Of a stretch of 38,679 nucleotides of DNA, positions 1 through 9,060 are shown one piece after another. Source of the DNA: an uncultured Marvinbryantia sp. GTDB lineage: Bacteria > Bacillota > Clostridia > Lachnospirales > Lachnospiraceae. The position numbers were made by a program, and so were the translations under genes. Location of the stretch: positions 1-38,679 of the forward strand of contig CANQJX010000001.1 in the NCBI GenBank assembly GCA_947624335.1, written 5' to 3'. The notes beneath the pieces were generated by a model. The model saw only the letters and a list, made by a program, of their open reading frames with translations, searched no databases and was not told the origin of the DNA. Numbering within the stretch: position 1 is the first letter of the stretch; every line of letters begins with the position of its first letter.

Positions 1-106
1 TTAGGTTTCCCTTGTATGAATCTCTTCTAGAATCTTTCAAGGCTGTGTCACTGTTCAGTTATCAAGGTCCGTCTTGCTTGTTTCCGCTTTTAGCGGCAAC
101 TCCTAA
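1..106 (-). other. Probable 5' leader of an rRNA operon running off the left edge
   Basis: Downstream of the promoter at 107-135, minus-strand transcription enters a gene-free leader. At 52-67 its complement reads as a boxA-like antitermination segment (TTGATAACTGAACA), a form typical of Firmicute rRNA leaders. No open frame of convincing quality is present. In Bacillus subtilis an rRNA operon (rrnO) lies directly downstream of gyrA, so a 16S gene just beyond base 1 is the natural expectation. The 16S sequence itself is not in the window, so this is inference from leader and position. Confidence 0.5.
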
Positions 107-135
107 ATGTTACCACCTTCAAAAGCATTTGTCAA
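107..135 (-). promoter_or_regulatory. Strong sigma-A-type promoter ahead of the presumed rRNA operon
   Basis: On the minus strand a perfect -35 TTGACA (130-135) is followed after exactly 17 bases by TAACAT (107-112) as -10. It lies between tRNA-Ser and the boxA-like leader and fires leftwards out of the window. Confidence 0.65.
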
Positions 136-173
136 CTATTTTTTTCTATCTGATGACCGGCATCCGACAGAAA

Positions 174-261
174 CGGAGAAAGAGGGATTTGAACCCTCGC
201 GCCGCGTGAACGACCTACACCCTTAGCAGGGGCGCCTCTTCAGCCTCTTGAGTATTTCTCC
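174..261 (-). tRNA. tRNA-Ser (anticodon GCU)
   Basis: The minus strand folds as a class II tRNA: acceptor GGAGAAA (261-255) pairs with TTTCTCC (181-175), the anticodon loop carries GCT, a long variable arm follows, and the T arm contains GGTTCAAATCC. The total of 88 nt fits tRNA-Ser reading AGC/AGU. The discriminator base is G, and CCA is not encoded, so the 3' end must be added by CCA transferase. It lies downstream of plsC with its own promoter at 318-346. Confidence 0.93.
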
Positions 262-317
262 TTAACGCTGAATTTCTTTTTATTTTTCGCGTCTTTTTTT
301 GTGGTGACGCAACAATT

Positions 318-346
318 ATTATACCCAAACAGCCCCTTTTTGTCAA
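318..346 (-). promoter_or_regulatory. Consensus promoter for tRNA-Ser
   Basis: On the minus strand TTGACA (341-346) and TATAAT (318-323) are both perfect hexamers with a 17-base spacer. The site lies about 57 bases upstream of the tRNA-Ser 5' end. Confidence 0.8.
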
Positions 347-364
347 CCGGAAAACGCAATAAAA

Positions 365-406
365 ATGCAAGGAAAACAGAGGTTTTTCGTCACTTTTTCC
401 TTGCAT
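365..406 (-). terminator. Candidate terminator after plsC
   Basis: A perfect 12-bp inverted repeat (ATGCAAGGAAAA at 365-376, TTTTCCTTGCAT at 395-406) encloses an 18-base loop. On the minus strand it is followed at once by a T-rich run (TTTTATT). The stem is AT-rich, so it may be weak, but it sits where the dnaA-to-plsC gene run should end, just before the tRNA promoter. Confidence 0.55.
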
Positions 407-448
407 ACCATATGTGGTGGAACACGCTGTTTTCAAAAACAAGATTTG

Positions 449-1168
449 CTACTCTGCGCCTGTTACCGCGGCGATTTTCTGCTCGATCCTTTCTTTTACG
501 AGCGCGGCAATTTCCGTCGTTTTCATCCCCTGATATTCTTCATAATAAATCGGAGGAAGATAATGTACCTGTACGGTCACCGGCCTGATGCTGTGCGAAT
601 CGAACGGAATGAAAGAATTGACCAGCGCAACCGGGACAATCGGGCATTTTGCTTTTGTCGCCGCTTTAAAACTGCCGCCTTTAAAATCCAGAAGCCGGTT
701 TCCCTTTTTGGAGCGCGTGCCCTCCGGAAAGATCACATAATTTCTTCCCTCGGAAACCTCCTGCGCCACTTCCAGGATCACTTTCATGGACTGCCGGATG
801 TCTTCCCGGTCCATCGCCTTGGCGTTCAGCATCTTGCGCACCTGCTTTACGGCGATCACGTCTTTTACTTCCTTTTTCATAACAATGGAAAACGGTCTTT
901 TGCTGCTTTCCGCCATTGCGAGAATATCAAACATTCCCTGATGGTTTGGATAGAAAATAAAACCGTTTCGGGAAGGGAGCTGTTCCTGCCCGTCGGACTG
1001 AATTTTCACCCGCCCGCCTTTGTTGGCATTTACCACGATTTTTCTTAAGAGCGCAAAGCGCTGTTCTTCCGTATGCTGATCGTTTCTGCGGCTGTACCAT
1101 ACCAGTTGAAAAAACCACCACGGTACAAACAGAATATTGCGCAGCACCATTATGATAATTCGCCGCAT
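449..1168 (-). CDS. plsC: 1-acyl-sn-glycerol-3-phosphate acyltransferase (PlsC family)
   Basis: The 239-residue protein matches the PlsC/AGPAT family, which transfers an acyl chain to position 2 of lysophosphatidate to make phosphatidic acid at the cytoplasmic membrane. An N-terminal hydrophobic stretch (about residues 5-25) is followed by the H-x4-D catalytic motif (NHQGMFD, His76 and Asp81) and the glycerol-phosphate-binding motif FPEGTR (147-152). The ATG start has an AGGAG about 9 bases upstream. It is the last protein gene of the minus-strand run, 20 bases after gatD, and is followed by an inverted-repeat terminator. The family call is firm; acyl donor preference cannot be read. Confidence 0.9.
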   Translation of the reverse strand: MRRIIIMVLRNILFVPWWFFQLVWYSRRNDQHTEEQRFALLRKIVVNANKGGRVKIQSDGQEQLPSRNGFIFYPNHQGMFDILAMAESSKRPFSIVMKKEVKDVIAVKQVRKMLNAKAMDREDIRQSMKVILEVAQEVSEGRNYVIFPEGTRSKKGNRLLDFKGGSFKAATKAKCPIVPVALVNSFIPFDSHSIRPVTVQVHYLPPIYYEEYQGMKTTEIAALVKERIEQKIAAVTGAE

Positions 1169-1188
1169 TTTATCGTCTCCTGTCTTGT

Positions 1189-1947
1189 TTATACAAGCTG
1201 TTCCTGTTTCTGGGGCCTGCTTGTCTTTCCCTTAAAGCGGTTATAAATATACGCGTTTGCCTCTTCTTCCTGCGTGTCGTCTAATTTTGCAAGCGCAACG
1301 GGTTTGCGGTATTTTCTCTCCAGCGCTTTTTGGATCAGATAGTCGCATACCTGCGGGTTTTTAGGCAACAGCGGCCCGTGCAGATAAGTGCCGATCACAT
1401 TTTTGTAAACCACGCCCTCATATCCGCTCTGCGCGTCGTTCCCGCTCCCATAAATCACTTTTCCGAACGGCTTATTCTTTTTGATGTTGGTCCGTCCTCC
1501 ATGATTTTCAAATCCTACCACCGGCATGGAGACCAGATCGCTGCGCAGCACGATGTTGTCGATCAGGCGGTATCCTTTTCCCTGTTCCGTTTCCAGATCG
1601 ATCAGTCCGAGTCCCTCGATCACGCCGTCGTCCGTAGCGTAATAATTTCCCAGAAGCTGAAATCCTCCGCAGATGGCGATTACCACGCCGTCGTCCTCCA
1701 CATATTGCCGGAAATCTTCCCGGATGCGTTTTAATTTGCTGCAGACCAGTTTCTGTTCCCGGTCGGACCCGCCGCCAAGCAGTACAATGTCCAGAGAAGA
1801 AAAGTCGATGGCGTCGTTGATTTCAAATGTTTTTGTCTCCGCCTCAATGCCGCGCCACTGGCACCGTTTCATCAGGCACTGGATATTGCCGCGGTCTCCG
1901 TAGAGATTTAAAAGGTCCGGATAGAGGTGTCCGATCGTCAGCTTCAT
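1189..1947 (-). CDS. gatD: Lipid II isoglutaminyl synthase, glutamine amidotransferase subunit GatD
   Basis: This 252-residue class I glutamine amidotransferase resembles the CobB/CobQ branch. The nucleophile Cys93 lies in AICGGFQLLG and the catalytic His190 in TYLHGPLL; GYRLIDN (125-131) matches the region that carries the glutamine-binding Arg of GatD. GatD releases ammonia from glutamine for its partner MurT, which amidates the D-glutamate of lipid II to D-isoglutamine. The start ATG overlaps the murT stop (ATGA), the usual arrangement for these obligate partners. The adjacent murT distinguishes it from cobyric acid synthases. Confidence 0.93.
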   Translation of the reverse strand: MKLTIGHLYPDLLNLYGDRGNIQCLMKRCQWRGIEAETKTFEINDAIDFSSLDIVLLGGGSDREQKLVCSKLKRIREDFRQYVEDDGVVIAICGGFQLLGNYYATDDGVIEGLGLIDLETEQGKGYRLIDNIVLRSDLVSMPVVGFENHGGRTNIKKNKPFGKVIYGSGNDAQSGYEGVVYKNVIGTYLHGPLLPKNPQVCDYLIQKALERKYRKPVALAKLDDTQEEEANAYIYNRFKGKTSRPQKQEQLV

Positions 1948-3281
1948 TTTGATTCACCCGCAATCTTTTTCAAAATATTATGCGTGCTGTAAAGTCCGGT
2001 ATAATTTACCAGAACATACAGGTTTTTGCAGCCGTTCGCAATCCGTTCGCGGATCGCTTTTTCCACATCGGGCTCCAGCTCGGAAGGAATATCTACATAT
2101 TTTAAACGCAGCCGCATATCCTGGCAGCGGATGCCGCTTACGACAATGGAATTGATGTTGTCCGCGCAAAAACGATCGAAGTCCACATCCCAGAGCCACG
2201 ATACATCCGTGCCGTCCTGATCGTTGTCGTTGATCAGTATAATAATGTCTTTTTTCCGCTTGTCTTCCATGACGGCGGAAATATTCTGATTAAAACCGGC
2301 GGGGTTTTTTGCCAGATTTAAAATGATCTGCGTTCCCCGGATCAGAAAATGTTCCATACGCCCGTTTTCCGGGCGGTAAGCGTCCAGAACCTCCTGGAAA
2401 TTCTCCAGCGCAAAACCCGCTTCGCGCGCGGCCGCATAAGCGGCGAGAATATTATAGATGTTATAAAAGCCGCGGTAGTTTGCCGTAATGCGCCGCCCTT
2501 CCACCGTAAAGGCCAGATGGTCCCCCGTCTCGATCATGGACGCGTTATAGCGGATGTACGGGCGCTTAAAGTCGCAGGCGCTGCAGTAATAATCGCCCAA
2601 CTGGCTGAAATGGTAGAAATGATATTCCATTTTTGCCCCGCATTTTTTGCAGAAGCGTCCCTCCTTGATCTCGTTGATAGATTCTTCAAAAACTTTTTCT
2701 CCGATCCCGTACGTCACATAGGGATTTCCGCTTTCCATTGTCACAAAGGCGGAAAGCGCGTCGTCCGCGTTGACGATCACCTTCATGCCGGGCGCCAGAT
2801 TCATCGCGTCGCGCACAAGGTTCATGGTAATGTCAATCTCGCCGTAACGGTCAAGCTGATCCCGGAACAAATTGGTCAGTATCATGTAATCCGGCCGGAA
2901 ATGCGGGAAAATGCGGAGCGCGGAAGCCTCGTCTACCTCTATGCAGGCATAGTCCGCATCCAGCTTTGCGTTCCAGCCGGCCTGCAGTACAAACGCCGCC
3001 GCGCAGCCGTTCAGCATATTGGAACCGGTGTGATTGCAGACCACTTTTTTCTTCTGCGCTTCCAGCGCGGCGCAGAGCAGATTGTTTGTAGTCGTTTTTC
3101 CGTTCGTTCCGCAGACTACAAAAATCTTTTCCCTGACTGCGCCCGCCAAATGCGAAAGGATATCCGGATCGATCATCAGCGCAATCTTGCCGGCCCATGT
3201 AACGCCCTGCTTTCCCAGCAGTTTACAGATCTTTGCGGCCGCTTTGGAAGCCCATACCGCCGCTATTCTGCGTAACATCAT
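1944..3281 (-). CDS. murT: Lipid II isoglutaminyl synthase, Mur-ligase-like subunit MurT
   Basis: The 445-residue protein has a Mur ligase ATP-binding loop GTNGKTTTN (58-66), a central zinc-ribbon-like insertion with Cys211/Cys214 and Cys233/Cys236, and a C-terminal DUF1727-type domain with WLWDVDFD near residue 360. MurT activates the alpha-carboxyl of D-Glu in lipid II and receives ammonia from GatD. The amidated stem is needed for efficient transpeptidation in many Gram-positive bacteria. The start overlaps the gyrA stop codon by 4 bp (ATGA), so its translation is probably coupled to that of gyrA. A second Met follows immediately; the first is used here. Confidence 0.93.
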   Translation of the reverse strand: MMLRRIAAVWASKAAAKICKLLGKQGVTWAGKIALMIDPDILSHLAGAVREKIFVVCGTNGKTTTNNLLCAALEAQKKKVVCNHTGSNMLNGCAAAFVLQAGWNAKLDADYACIEVDEASALRIFPHFRPDYMILTNLFRDQLDRYGEIDITMNLVRDAMNLAPGMKVIVNADDALSAFVTMESGNPYVTYGIGEKVFEESINEIKEGRFCKKCGAKMEYHFYHFSQLGDYYCSACDFKRPYIRYNASMIETGDHLAFTVEGRRITANYRGFYNIYNILAAYAAAREAGFALENFQEVLDAYRPENGRMEHFLIRGTQIILNLAKNPAGFNQNISAVMEDKRKKDIIILINDNDQDGTDVSWLWDVDFDRFCADNINSIVVSGIRCQDMRLRLKYVDIPSELEPDVEKAIRERIANGCKNLYVLVNYTGLYSTHNILKKIAGESK

Positions 3282-5785
3282 TGCGTAAGCTCCTCATCCG
3301 CATCCTGTGCAGTTTCTTCCTCGTTTTCTTTTTCCACCCTTACTTTTGCCACGCTGGCAACGGTAACGTTTTCTTCCAGGTTCATTAATTTTACCCCGGA
3401 CGTAATTCTGCCGAGTACAGAAATTCCGCTGCACGGCATCTGGATAATAATGCCTTCCGTGTTGATCATCATAACGTCGTTGTTGAGGTCTACGATCTTC
3501 GCGCCGATCACATTTCCGGTCTTTTCCAGAATCTTATAGCATTTTACGCCCTTTCCGCCGCGGTTCTGAGCGGTAAACTCGTCCACACGCGTCAATTTTC
3601 CAAGTCCTCTTTCCGATACGATCAGAAGATATTCGCCCTGGCAGTCAAGCTGCATTCCGATCACCTCGTCGCCCGGCATCAGGTTGATCCCGATTACGCC
3701 CATGGAAACGCGCCCGGTATTGCGCACGTCCGTCTCATGGAAGCGGATGCACTGGCCATAATTTGTGACAAGCAGAATATCTTTTTGATTGTCGGTAAAT
3801 TTCACTTCGATCAGCTCGTCGTCTTCCCGCAGGCGGATTGCGGTCAATCCCGTCTTGCGCACATTCGCGTAATCCGTGATCGCCGTCTTTTTGACAATTC
3901 CTTTTTTCGTTGCCATAAAAAGATAATTGTTGTCGTTGTATTCCCTGATCGGGATTACCGCTGTAATTTTTTCCTCCGGAGCAAGCTGCAGAAGATTGAT
4001 GATCGCCGTTCCGCGCGATGTTCTTCCCGCTTCCGGGATCTCGTACGCCTTTAAGCGGAACACTTTGCCAAAGTTTGTAAAGAACATCAGGTAATGGTGC
4101 GTGGATGTTACAAACAGTTCCTCGATATAATCATCCTCGATGGTCTGCATCCCCTTGATGCCTTTTCCGCCGCGGTTCTGGCTTCGGAAATTATCGGGCG
4201 TCATACGTTTAATATAGCCCAGTTTTGTCATGGTGATCACAACATTTTCTTCCGGGATCAGATCTTCCGTAGAAATATCAAATTCGTCAAATCCGATGGA
4301 CGTCCTGCGGTCGTCGCCGTATTTGTCCGCAATCACCTGCATTTCTTCCTTAATTACGCCAAGAAGCAGCTTTTCGTCCGCAAGGATGGCTTTTAATTCT
4401 TTGATTTTTTCCATCAGCTCCGCATACTCGTTTTCCAGTTTTTCTCTTTCCAGGCCGGTAAGCGTGCGCAGACGCATATCCACGATTGCCTGCGCCTGTG
4501 CGTCAGAAAGTTCAAAGCGCTCCATCAGAGCTTCTTTGGCGATCTGCGTGCTTCTGGATCCGCGGATGATATGAATGACTTCGTCAATGTTGTCCAGCGC
4601 CGTTAAAAGCCCTTTTAAAATATGCGCCCGTTCTTCCGCCTTGTTTAATTCGTATCGGGTTCTTCTGGTAACCACATCTTCCTGATGTTTCAGGTAATGC
4701 TTTAACAGCTCAAGAAGGTTCATAACCTTTGGCTCCAGCACATCGTTCCCGCGGCTTACCACGGCCAGCATAATCACGCCGAATGTATCCTGAAGCTGCG
4801 TATGTTTATAAAGCTGATTTAAAATAATGTTTGCATTTACATCGCGGCGCAGTTCGATATTGATTCGCATGCCTTCGCGGCTGGATTCATCGGTCAGCGC
4901 GGTGATCCCGTCGATTTTCTTTTCTTTTACAAGATCCGCGATTTTTTCAATCAGCCTCGCTTTGTTTACCATATAAGGAAGTTCCGTTACAATAATGCGG
5001 CTTTTCCCGTTTGGCAATGTTTCGATATTGGTGACTGCGCGCACGCGGATTTTTCCGCGTCCCGTGCGGTAAGCTTCCTCAATGCCCCGCGTGCCGAGAA
5101 TCTGCGCGCCCGTAGGAAAATCCGGGCCTTTGATAATCTTTAAGACCTCTTCTATTTCGGTATCGCGGTCTTCGTTTATGCGGTTATCAATAATTTTTAT
5201 CACAGCCGCAATCACCTCGCGCAGATTGTGCGGCGGGATATTGGTCGCCATGCCGACGGCAATCCCGGACGTTCCGTTTACCAAAAGGTTCGGATAACGC
5301 GCCGGCAGCACGGCAGGCTCTTTTTCTGTCTCATCAAAATTCGGCTTAAAATCTACGGTATCTTTATTGATATCCGCCAGAAGTTCCATGGAAATCTTGC
5401 TTAAACGGGCTTCCGTATAACGCATGGCGGCAGCGCCGTCGCCGTCCACCGAGCCAAAGTTTCCGTGGCCGTCTACCAGCGTGTACCGGGTAGACCAGGG
5501 CTGCGCCATATTAACCAGCGCCCCGTAAATGGAACTGTCTCCGTGCGGATGATATTTACCCATCGTATCGCCGACGATACGCGCGCATTTGCGGTGCGGT
5601 TTGTCGGGACCGTTATTCAATTCGATCATGGAGTAAAGAACCCTGCGCTGAACCGGTTTTAATCCGTCTCTTACATCGGGAAGCGCGCGCGTGGCAATTA
5701 CACTCATGGCATATTCGATGTAAGACTTTTCCATGGTCTTTTTCAGATCGACCTCTTGTACCTTATCAAAAATATTGTCTTCCAC
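3278..5785 (-). CDS. gyrA: DNA gyrase subunit A
   Basis: The 835-residue protein starts with GTG, preceded by an AGGAGG that overlaps the gyrB stop. The breakage-reunion domain holds the catalytic Tyr123 in AAAMRYTEARL. The C-terminal DNA-wrapping domain carries two QNRGGKG copies in place of the usual GyrA box (Q-R/K-R-G-G-K-G). GyrA with GyrB introduces negative supercoils using ATP. The quinolone region reads HPHGDSSIYGA, so the position equivalent to E. coli Asp87 is Gly88 (codon GGG). The acidic C-terminal tail is a common feature. It is 11 bases downstream of gyrB and overlaps murT. Confidence 0.98.
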   Translation of the reverse strand: MEDNIFDKVQEVDLKKTMEKSYIEYAMSVIATRALPDVRDGLKPVQRRVLYSMIELNNGPDKPHRKCARIVGDTMGKYHPHGDSSIYGALVNMAQPWSTRYTLVDGHGNFGSVDGDGAAAMRYTEARLSKISMELLADINKDTVDFKPNFDETEKEPAVLPARYPNLLVNGTSGIAVGMATNIPPHNLREVIAAVIKIIDNRINEDRDTEIEEVLKIIKGPDFPTGAQILGTRGIEEAYRTGRGKIRVRAVTNIETLPNGKSRIIVTELPYMVNKARLIEKIADLVKEKKIDGITALTDESSREGMRINIELRRDVNANIILNQLYKHTQLQDTFGVIMLAVVSRGNDVLEPKVMNLLELLKHYLKHQEDVVTRRTRYELNKAEERAHILKGLLTALDNIDEVIHIIRGSRSTQIAKEALMERFELSDAQAQAIVDMRLRTLTGLEREKLENEYAELMEKIKELKAILADEKLLLGVIKEEMQVIADKYGDDRRTSIGFDEFDISTEDLIPEENVVITMTKLGYIKRMTPDNFRSQNRGGKGIKGMQTIEDDYIEELFVTSTHHYLMFFTNFGKVFRLKAYEIPEAGRTSRGTAIINLLQLAPEEKITAVIPIREYNDNNYLFMATKKGIVKKTAITDYANVRKTGLTAIRLREDDELIEVKFTDNQKDILLVTNYGQCIRFHETDVRNTGRVSMGVIGINLMPGDEVIGMQLDCQGEYLLIVSERGLGKLTRVDEFTAQNRGGKGVKCYKILEKTGNVIGAKIVDLNNDVMMINTEGIIIQMPCSGISVLGRITSGVKLMNLEENVTVASVAKVRVEKENEEETAQDADEELTQ

Positions 5786-5796
5786 GGCTCTTCCTC

Positions 5797-7719
5797 CTAA
5801 ATATCAAGATTCTCGGCATACTTTGCGTTTTCTTCGATAAATTCGCGGCGCGGCTCTACCTGTTCTCCCATCAGAGTCGTAAAGGTAAGGTCCAGTTCGG
5901 AATTTGTTTCTTCATCCATGGTCACCTTCAAAAGAATCCTGCGGTCCGGATCCATGGTTGTCTCCCAGAGTTGTTCCGCGTCCATTTCCCCTAATCCTTT
6001 GTAACGCTGGATCTTATTGTTTTGATCGCGCCCCACTTCTTCCAGAATCTTGTTTAATTCCTCGTCGGAATATGCGTACCAGACTTTTTTATTTTTCTCC
6101 AGCTTATAAAGAGGAGGCTTTGCAAGATATACATATCCTTCTTTGATCAGATCCGGCATAAAACGGTATAAAAAGGTAAGCAGCAGCGTACTGATATGCG
6201 CGCCGTCCACATCGGCATCCGTCATAATGATAATTTTATGATAACGCAGTTTTGAGATGTCAAAATCGTCATGGATCCCCGTGCCGAACGCCGTAATCAT
6301 CGCGCGGATTTCGGCGTTTCCGTAAATACGGTCTAATCTTGCTTTTTCTACATTCAGGATTTTTCCGCGCAGCGGCAGAATCGCCTGCGTAGCGCGGCTT
6401 CTCGCTTCTTTTGCGGAACCGCCCGCGGAATCTCCCTCTACAATATAAATCTCACATTTTGCGGGATCTTTATCCGAACAATCCGCCAGTTTTCCCGGAA
6501 GGGAAAGGCCGTCCAGCGCGGATTTTCTTCTGGTAAGGTCGCGCGCTTTGCGGGCCGCTTCGCGCGCGCGCTGCGCCATGATGGATTTATCCAGAATCAG
6601 CTTTGCCACCTGCGGATGCTGCTCCAGAAAGATCATCAGCTGTTCGGAAACAATGCTGTCTACCGCCGGACGCGCTTCGCTGTTCCCCAGTTTTTGTTTT
6701 GTCTGTCCCTCAAACTGCGGTTCTTCAATTTTAATGCTGACAATCGCGGTCATGCCCTCGCGGATATCTTCCCCGGAAAGCGTCTCGGTGTCTTTGATCA
6801 GCTTATTGAGTTTCGCATAATTATTAAACGTTTTTGTCAGCGCGTTTTTAAATCCGGTCAGATGCGTGCCGCCCTCCGGCGTGGTAATATTATTTACAAA
6901 GCTATAGCAATTTTCTGTGTAAGCGTCGTTGTGCTGCATTGCCACTTCCACATAAATGTTGTCCCTTGTTCCCTCGCAGTAAATAATTTCAGGATAAAGC
7001 GCCGTTTTCCCTTTGTTCAGATAGGTGACAAATTCTTTGATGCCCCCTTCGTAATGGAACACTTTTTCTATTTTTTCTTCCCGGTTATCGCGCAGAATGA
7101 TCTTTACATTTTTGGTAAGAAACGCCATTTCACGCAGGCGCTGTTTTAACGTGTTATAATCAAAAACCGTTTCTTCAAAAATTTCTTTGTCCGGCAGAAA
7201 CATAACCATCGTTCCGGTTTTTTCCGGTTCGCATTCCCCGATCACTTTTAATTTATAAACGACGTGGCCCCGTTCATAACGCTGCCGGTAAATTTTTCCT
7301 TCGCTGTAAATAGTTACTTCCAGCCATTCGGAAAGCGCGTTTACAACAGAAGCGCCCACGCCGTGAAGCCCTCCGGATACCTTATATCCGCCGCCGCCGA
7401 ACTTTCCGCCGGCATGAAGAATCGTAAATACAACTTCCACCGCAGGAATTCCCGCTTTGTGGTTAATTCCGACGGGGATTCCTCTCCCGTTGTCAATTAC
7501 CGTAATCGAATTATCTTCGTTGATCGTCACGTCGATCGTGTCGCAAAATCCGGCAAGCGCTTCATCAATCGCATTGTCTACAATTTCATAAACCAAATGA
7601 TGAAGGCCGCGCAAAGAAGTGCTTCCGATGTACATGCCCGGTCTTTTGCGAACTGCTTCCAGTCCTTCCAAAATCTGAATTTGGTCGGCGCCGTATTCCT
7701 GATTCATTTCTGTACCCAT
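5797..7719 (-). CDS. gyrB: DNA gyrase subunit B
   Basis: This is the ATPase subunit of gyrase, 640 residues with the start chosen here. It contains the GHKL ATP site (VDNAIDEAL, DNGRGIPVG, GLHGVGASVVNALS) and the TOPRIM metal site (EGDSAGG, TDADVDGAHI). The frame stays open to an ATG at 7731, but GGAGG lies inside those extra codons, 5 bases before the ATG at 7719. The shorter form also matches the usual Firmicute length. ParE is the alternative family member; the position next to recF and gyrA favours GyrB. Confidence 0.97.
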   Translation of the reverse strand: MGTEMNQEYGADQIQILEGLEAVRKRPGMYIGSTSLRGLHHLVYEIVDNAIDEALAGFCDTIDVTINEDNSITVIDNGRGIPVGINHKAGIPAVEVVFTILHAGGKFGGGGYKVSGGLHGVGASVVNALSEWLEVTIYSEGKIYRQRYERGHVVYKLKVIGECEPEKTGTMVMFLPDKEIFEETVFDYNTLKQRLREMAFLTKNVKIILRDNREEKIEKVFHYEGGIKEFVTYLNKGKTALYPEIIYCEGTRDNIYVEVAMQHNDAYTENCYSFVNNITTPEGGTHLTGFKNALTKTFNNYAKLNKLIKDTETLSGEDIREGMTAIVSIKIEEPQFEGQTKQKLGNSEARPAVDSIVSEQLMIFLEQHPQVAKLILDKSIMAQRAREAARKARDLTRRKSALDGLSLPGKLADCSDKDPAKCEIYIVEGDSAGGSAKEARSRATQAILPLRGKILNVEKARLDRIYGNAEIRAMITAFGTGIHDDFDISKLRYHKIIIMTDADVDGAHISTLLLTFLYRFMPDLIKEGYVYLAKPPLYKLEKNKKVWYAYSDEELNKILEEVGRDQNNKIQRYKGLGEMDAEQLWETTMDPDRRILLKVTMDEETNSELDLTFTTLMGEQVEPRREFIEENAKYAENLDI

Positions 7720-7734
7720 ATTATCCTCCATTTC

Positions 7735-8823
7735 TTATGAATGCCCATCAAAAACCTGTCCGTCAACTACATGGAAAACTTTATTAATCTGAAAACGATT
7801 CTGAACAAAGTCGTCTAACCCGGTACAGGTAATAAATGTCTGAATATCGTGAATATTATCCAGCAGATACTTCTGGCGGTTACTGTCCAGTTCGGAAAGA
7901 ACGTCGTCCAAAAGAAGGATCGGCGTATCGCCAATCTCCTGTTTTACCAGTTCAATTTCCGCCAGCTTTAAAGAAAGCGCAGCCGTTCTTTGCTGTCCCT
8001 GAGAACCGTATTTACGCAGATCCACATTTTGAGACTTTATGCAGATATCATCCCTGTGCGGACCTGTCACAGACATTTTCATTTTCAATTCTTTTTCTCG
8101 ATTTCTTTTTAACGTTTCTTCAAACTCTTGTGAAGAAACATTTTCTTCATACGCAAGTTCCAGATTTTCTTTTTCGCCCGTTAAATGTCTGTGGATCTTT
8201 GCCGCTATTTCATTTAACCGGACAAGAAATTTTTCTCTTTCCTCAATAATCTTTTTCCCGTATGCTGCAAGCTGAATATCCCAGACATCCAGCGTATCGG
8301 CAATATCGGAACGAAAATAATATTCCCTTAATAGTTTATTTCTCTGGTTGATCACTTTATTGTAATTTGATAAATGATAAAGATATACTTTGTTTAACTG
8401 GCAAAGTTCCATATCAATAAAGTGTCTCCGCACCGCGGGCCCGTCCTTGATGATATTTAAATCTTCCGGAGAAAAAAATACAAAATTTGCGATTCCGAAC
8501 AGTTCGCTTGCTTTACGGATCGGAACTCCGTTAATCGCAATTCCTTTCGGTTTATTTTTTTTCAAGTGCATATCCACTTTAATCGGACTGTCGTTTCTTC
8601 TTATCCGCATGCGGATATGGGATTCTTCTTCTTCAAACTGAATGATTTCGCGGTCTTTGCTTCCCTTATGAGACTTTGTAGTTCCGCAAAGATAAATAGA
8701 TTCCAGAATATTTGTCTTTCCCTGCGCGTTGTCCCCGTAAAAAATATTTGTTCCACTGTCAAATTTTAATTTTAAAGATTTATAATTGCGGAATTTTTCT
8801 AACTTTATCGATTCAATGATCAT
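7735..8823 (-). CDS. recF: DNA replication and repair protein RecF
   Basis: This 362-residue SMC-like ATPase has Walker A GDNAQGKT near residues 30-37, an ABC-type signature SQGQQR and Walker B ILLLDDVLSELD. RecF, with RecO and RecR, loads RecA at single-strand gaps. The start ATG has AGAGGAAA upstream. It lies 9 bases after yaaA and 15 bases before gyrB, the conserved oriC order. Confidence 0.97.
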   Translation of the reverse strand: MIIESIKLEKFRNYKSLKLKFDSGTNIFYGDNAQGKTNILESIYLCGTTKSHKGSKDREIIQFEEEESHIRMRIRRNDSPIKVDMHLKKNKPKGIAINGVPIRKASELFGIANFVFFSPEDLNIIKDGPAVRRHFIDMELCQLNKVYLYHLSNYNKVINQRNKLLREYYFRSDIADTLDVWDIQLAAYGKKIIEEREKFLVRLNEIAAKIHRHLTGEKENLELAYEENVSSQEFEETLKRNREKELKMKMSVTGPHRDDICIKSQNVDLRKYGSQGQQRTAALSLKLAEIELVKQEIGDTPILLLDDVLSELDSNRQKYLLDNIHDIQTFITCTGLDDFVQNRFQINKVFHVVDGQVFDGHS

Positions 8824-8832
8824 GGTTTCCTC

Positions 8833-9042
8833 TTATTTTACAACTTTCAGTATCGTTTCTTCAAATTCCACAATATCGCCTTCGTATATTTTTTTACCGC
8901 GCTGAAATTCTGTCTCCTGATTTACTTTTACCAGACCGTCCAAAATGGCAGCCTTCGCTTCCGCCCCCGATTCTGCCAGACCGGCGGCTTTTAATAACTG
9001 ACCAAGTTTAATAAAATCATCCCGCAACGTAAATGTTTCCAT
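8833..9042 (-). CDS. yaaA: S4-domain RNA-binding protein (YaaA/YbcJ type)
   Basis: The 69-residue protein is one S4 fold (roughly residues 15-65, with the typical GLAESGAEAK and GLVKVN segments). S4 domains bind structured RNA. A small S4 gene between dnaN and recF is a hallmark of Firmicute origins (B. subtilis yaaA); its exact role is poorly defined, with ribosome assembly suggested. AGAGG lies 8 bases before the ATG. Confidence 0.88.
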   Translation of the reverse strand: METFTLRDDFIKLGQLLKAAGLAESGAEAKAAILDGLVKVNQETEFQRGKKIYEGDIVEFEETILKVVK

Positions 9043-9060
9043 GTAAAATGCCTCTTTGCT

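Noticed and set aside
2349..3275. A 308-codon open frame on the plus strand inside murT
   Set aside because: It is antisense to murT, which has all its family motifs; the frame is explained by codon bias.
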